DNA from: Sitta carolinensis
Lineage: Eukaryota; Chordata; Aves; Passeriformes; Sittidae
Assembly (NCBI GenBank): GCA_032173965.1
Contig: CM063283.1
Coordinates: forward strand, 112,291,108-112,355,107
Reading direction: 5' to 3'
DNA: 64,000 nucleotides
Shown: positions 59,401-64,000 of the stretch, one piece after another
Layout: every line of letters begins with the position of its first letter
Numbering within the stretch: position 1 is the stretch's first letter
Notes under the pieces: model-generated
The model's database searches: none
Told to the model about the DNA's origin: nothing
The model's input: only the letters and a program-made list of their open reading frames with translations
Made by a program: the position numbers and the translations under genes

Positions 59401-62400
59401 AAAGAAAGGAGAAGAGCTCTCTGGTACCAGTTACCAGTAACGAGGATTAAATGAGCTGAAAGCCTGTGGGAAGGAGTTCACATCTGGAATACTCATAAGT
59501 GGGACAGCTTCTGGAGATTCAGCCCCTGTACATGTTTACCCCTTGGCTGGTGCTGTGCTGGGAGGATCTTCTGCCTCTCTCACACACAGAGGCCAAATAT
59601 AGATTGCCACTACTGCTGAGCAGTTTGCAGTCTTCAGCGAGTGGCTGACCCAGATTTTCTCGTGGATCTTCCTGCATGGTGTGGCTTAAAGGCTGTAACC
59701 TCACCCTCCCTCCCCAGGCCACCCATCCCATCCTCTCGGAGGCAGAATGTCTGAATTTCTCTAATCTCCCACCCACAACTTTGCAAAGCCATTTTTATCT
59801 CCCTGTTTCCCCTCCGCCATGTAGTTCTGGCTCCTCCAAATACAGGCAGGAAAATAAAAAAACACAGATTGATGTACTTAAAAATTGTAAATTGTTTTAA
59901 TGGAATATATGGATTAGAAACGAGGCTTAAATGATGGGTATACAATTTAGCAATACATAAAAATATAATTTTATGCTTGGTAGTGAGATGTTAGACATAA
60001 GACTGAATGGACATATATAGAAATAGGAACTTGTTCCATAATGAAATGCCCCAGAAAATGAGCCATTTGCTTAAAAAATAAGCCCAAGCAGCACATTACG
60101 TATGTTTGCCTGAATAAACTTTAACAGCAATTTGAAGTGCATAAGTCTTAGGAATTCTAAATTCTCAGTGTTCTATAATCTATTCTCTACCAAGCCTCTC
60201 ATTTCCACTCAGAAAACATTTAATTTTGACCGTTTATTTTTGGTATTTAAAGTTGATTTTTTTTTTTCAAGAATAGCCTAATTGTTGCCAAACTAACAAG
60301 TAGCATTTTTCCTATGGGATATCATAAAATGATAATAGAAAAATCACTATAATAATCCATGTTCTGCAAAACAAGAGCAGCAGTTTATTTTAAACATAGG
60401 AAGAGTGATCAGAGGGAAGATGAAGTAAAATATATTGAACTACAGCATTCACAACTAACAGAAAGCAGGCTTTAAAAAATTATACTGAAAAAGTAATTGC
60501 AGTAATATATTTGATTTATAGGAAAAACACTCCTGTGTAACTGATTTGATGTTATGTTTCTATTCAATACACTTTCCAATAGAGCCAGCCTTTCTCTTAT
60601 CAGAATGAAATATCTTTTCCCTTGGAATCTCGTTTTCCTTCCCTTTTTGACTGCAGAAAAAGTGGAAATGTCACTTTCTTTAGTAAAATAAATATCCTGG
60701 TAATTTTTGAGTTACTAAAATAATATTTCTTGGACCCAATTTCACCTATCCCCCAAGTGCTTGTTAACAGGACCGTGTCCATCACGTTCACCTGATGTGG
60801 ACACACATCTCAAATTAAAGTTTGTGTTGGTAGAGGTCAGTCTGTGAGAGTTTGATAACTTTTCCCCACTGTGAAGCAAGGCTGGAGTTGTAGACTGTGA
60901 AATGTATTTCCTGAAGGTTTCAGCTGCCTGCATTCCCTGCAGAGAGAGCCTGGGGGTGGCTCTAAGGGAGGTTCCTTAGATCCCTGAGATCCTTAGAGCC
61001 CTTTTGGGTGTTGGCCCAGCCCCTCCTGGCCTTTGACACATCCCTGGTGGAGACCGAAGCAGAGAAGTGCAAGCTTGGGACAGGACAATCACAAGAATTC
61101 AAATGCAGTCTGCGAGACTTTCCTTTATTCCCCTGTTTTGCAAAAGCATCATTTTAGGAGTACAATAATCTGATCTGGCAAGGAGTCAAACTGAAAATAA
61201 AAAAGTCCAACTGTATGAACATGGCCATTAAACCAAGCTCTCTTCAGAGCAACGCACTGAGAAGTTAATTACAGCTGAATCTTCCTTAACCTTTGACCTT
61301 TTCTTCTCTTGGCATTTTTGTACATTTGTTTCTGGCCGAAAGCAAGAAGCTAAAGAAACTGGATAAAATCCCACAATCACACAGTATCACTAATTGCTTT
61401 TCCTTCAGGTTAAGAGTCTGCAGGTTAGCACTGGTGTTTGGCACTTGCAGCATCTCATTAGTGAAACCTACAGGACCAACTCCTGGAATATAAGATCAAC
61501 TGTCTAAATTGAGTATTCTTAATTACTTGGAATATTCTTTTTCCCCCTGCTCGAGAGCAAGTGGAGTGTTGCTGTTATTGTCTCAGTGCACGAGTGTTGG
61601 TGGCAGAGATAAGTCTGTAACAAAGCCCTGACAGGAGTAATTCATCTTCAAGATTAACGGAGCAATTCTGCACGTTGGTTATGTATTAATGAAACACGAG
61701 TGTGGTACATGGTAATGAATGTTCCCCCAGCAGCCTGAAAAGGTGCTCTGCTGCAGCACAAGTCCTCTGAGTGTGCTTGTTTCCACTCACCCTGAGAGCC
61801 TGTCACCAGTCCTCCTAATTTATATCACCCTGTGCTGCCAGGCACTTGAATGAGATTAAGACCAAATGTTCGCTCTTGCTTATTCTCATTAATTGCAAAT
61901 ATATGTTTATCCCGTAGCAATCAGCAAAGTGTTAAAATGTTTTTCCTCACTGGTGCCTGAGAAACTGCAAATGGCACCTAGAGGGTTTTGGGTTTCTGGA
62001 GCAAGAAGCACTGTTTGTCACTGTCCCTGGGCAAGCCCCAAGTGACCTTGTTTGGTGGGGAAGAGTTTAATTGGAGTCCTGGAAACTGAAAGTTACTCTC
62101 TGCCCACCATCTGTGCATTGGGCTGCTTGAGCACCAGCACAGGCTACAGCAAGCAGGTTTGAAATGAGGGAAACTCGACCAGGATGACACCACCAGAGTC
62201 AGATTTTAGTGCTGTGAATTACAGCCCCAGTAAAAAAAAAAAACAACATGTTACAGTCAGGAAGACTGCCATCTTTTAAAAATGATGGAAAAGCAATTTA
62301 GGTTAAGTCCCTTGTTTCTAAAGATTACAAAATATGTAGCGTGAAATTCATTACCAGCTTGGGGAAACAGCTCCCACTTCTTTTGGCCCAAAGGATTTCT

Positions 62401-64000
62401 GCAAAGTATCGTAGCAGTAAGCAACTTTTAAAAATTAAAGACCAGAAATCTCCACAACTTTAATTGAAGTTCAATATTTCCCATGGTTTCTAAGGGATTT
62501 GTCTTGCTGATTCTACTCAAACCCTCTACCTAGCTTTAAAGATTAAAAAAAATACATATAATTCCAGTGCAGCATGAATTTTTTGTTGCTCAAAGATGTG
62601 ATTTTTCTTCTTTTGTAAAGAAGATCTTTTCAGAAAGAATGCTGATTCAATCACTGGTGTTATATACCCAAACCTGCACTTATCACCAATGAATATCACT
62701 CTAAAAGAGTATTTTCAAAATAACAAGAATGGGAAAACTCTGGTCTCTTTCCCAGAGTTGACAGATAATATAAAATATGCAGCCAGGTTTATCACCAAAT
62801 CTATCACTAGTAACACTATCTGGGGAATGCCTGTGCATACAGACATAAATGGTTCATCGTGGCAGGGCAGAGAAAAAGTTCTGTAATATGAAAAGACTTT
62901 TAGATTGGAGCTGGATGAGTGAGACAACGTTTGGAAATTAGGGATGAGGAGATTAGAAAGAGACAGTGAAAGACAAACAGGCCATCCCCATATTATGAAA
63001 AATGAGCACCTGCCTTCCTTCCCCTGCACTGATTTACATATTCACCCCAAGTGAGGGAAAGTCCTTGAATTCAGCTGAAGAGGAACTCGTTGTTTTAAAG
63101 GGACATCCTGACATTACAGAAGTAAACTTAGGCAAACAGAGGAGCACTTCACTGTGTCTGGGTAAAAGTCACTGTGGAAGCCCTTCTGCTGACATTGTTT
63201 TATTTGAATTGTGATGTCTCAAGATTTTATTTGCTTTCAGTTTAGGAGCTGTAATTAAATGACAAGTGGTCAAACCAAAAAAAAAGTTCCTTTTCCTACA
63301 GTTTTTACCTCTTAGGTGTCTGCAACCTCCAAAATGCATTTTTTGCAAGTGTAGAACATCACTGGATTGGAACTTTCTTTGGAAAAGTTTTCTACTTTAA
63401 ATTTCATGTTTTTGTAGGTGTGTGACATGCTAAGTATCAAAGCTCTGCTGGGTAAGACTAAAGATGTGTCAGCTCAATGAGAAAATGAGCACTTGCTTGC
63501 TTGCTTATTCTAATTATTGCATGACAGTGATAAGAGGCAGCACTTTCATGTCAGAAATTTGTTAATAGTTTTCCTTTGGTAATTCAGAATGGTTGATGAC
63601 TAAAGAAACTGGAATTTGCCTGTCAAAGTTGTAGTGCCAGCCAAGGCTGCTGTGTCTGCAATAACACAGAGGTAGATCAAGTCAAAATAATTTGTGTAGC
63701 AAGTTATTGATGTCCTGATGTAAGCCTTCAGGGCCAAAAAAAGACAGAGAAAGGAAAAAAAAAAAGAATGAGAAAAGCAATTAGATATAAATGATATGTG
63801 AGAGGACCATGCACTTGAAGAAATAATAAAGGTGGAAGGAATAAATTGTTATCCAGTTTGCCCTTCTGGATAGTATAAACCATATCATTTAATGCAGTTA
63901 CAATAACTAAACAGTTTAACTCAAGTATTGAAATATGTTTGTTTCCTTGACACTATAAAAGTTGAGATAATAACTATATTTCACCTCACATTTCAGTGTA
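59399..64000. other. Non-coding single-copy stretch at right edge
   Basis: No CR1, LTR or gene is recognised. The block 61550-61930 is a longer, non-repetitive segment with several TTAAT/ATTAAT motifs. Short A runs lie near 62232 and 63757. Confidence 0.5.

Noticed and set aside
59340..59420. Processed pseudogene suggested by A45
   Set aside because: There is no polyadenylation signal or coding-like sequence upstream, and no target duplication.
1..64000. tRNA, rRNA, microRNA, CRISPR or prokaryotic-type operons
   Set aside because: No cloverleaf with A/B boxes, no rRNA signature, no spaced identical repeats and no tightly packed genes were seen. The sequence is vertebrate non-coding DNA.

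Overview
The window reads as nuclear DNA from a bird, probably a songbird, and holds no protein-coding or RNA gene that I can support. The lineage call rests on the repeats. At least twelve short, 5'-truncated pieces of the CR1 LINE family carry the avian CR1 3' end (the 'ggttggaagggacct' block and the CATTCTATGATTC-type tail), and there is one 440-bp solo retroviral LTR. Between them lies AT-rich, CpG-poor, non-coding sequence. Open frames are short (at most about 210 codons). The longest are explained by CR1 antisense sequence, by simple repeats or a minisatellite, or are no longer than chance allows in 64 kb.

Layout. Positions 1 to about 28.8 kb are repeat-rich: eleven clear CR1 fragments (five on +, six on -), one doubtful older fragment, a MIR-like SINE fossil near 1.9 kb, a solo LTR at 13.3-13.75 kb, a 46-bp tandem repeat at 4.6 kb, a compound microsatellite at 19.85-20.44 kb (TTCTC tract, CR1, CCAAA tract), and a 13-copy, 32-bp minisatellite at 27.87-28.28 kb. 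From 28.8 kb to the end (35 kb) I find only one CR1, an old diverged one at 51.9 kb. The rest is mostly single-copy sequence broken by GT-rich or homopolymer tracts (35.3, 37.4, 51.2, 56.0, 57.6, 59.4 kb), a perfect (AAT)n of about 88 bp at 47.7 kb, and a small CpG-dense patch at 47.0-47.4 kb.

The window is most likely intergenic or deep within a large intron. The repeat-poor right half, with several AT/homeobox-motif-rich single-copy blocks, could be regulatory DNA, but that cannot be shown without a cross-species alignment. I found no sign of a new biological system. The most checkable oddities are the minisatellite with a three-unit higher-order pattern, a pair of related 66-bp segments 4.4 kb apart, and the CpG-dense patch.
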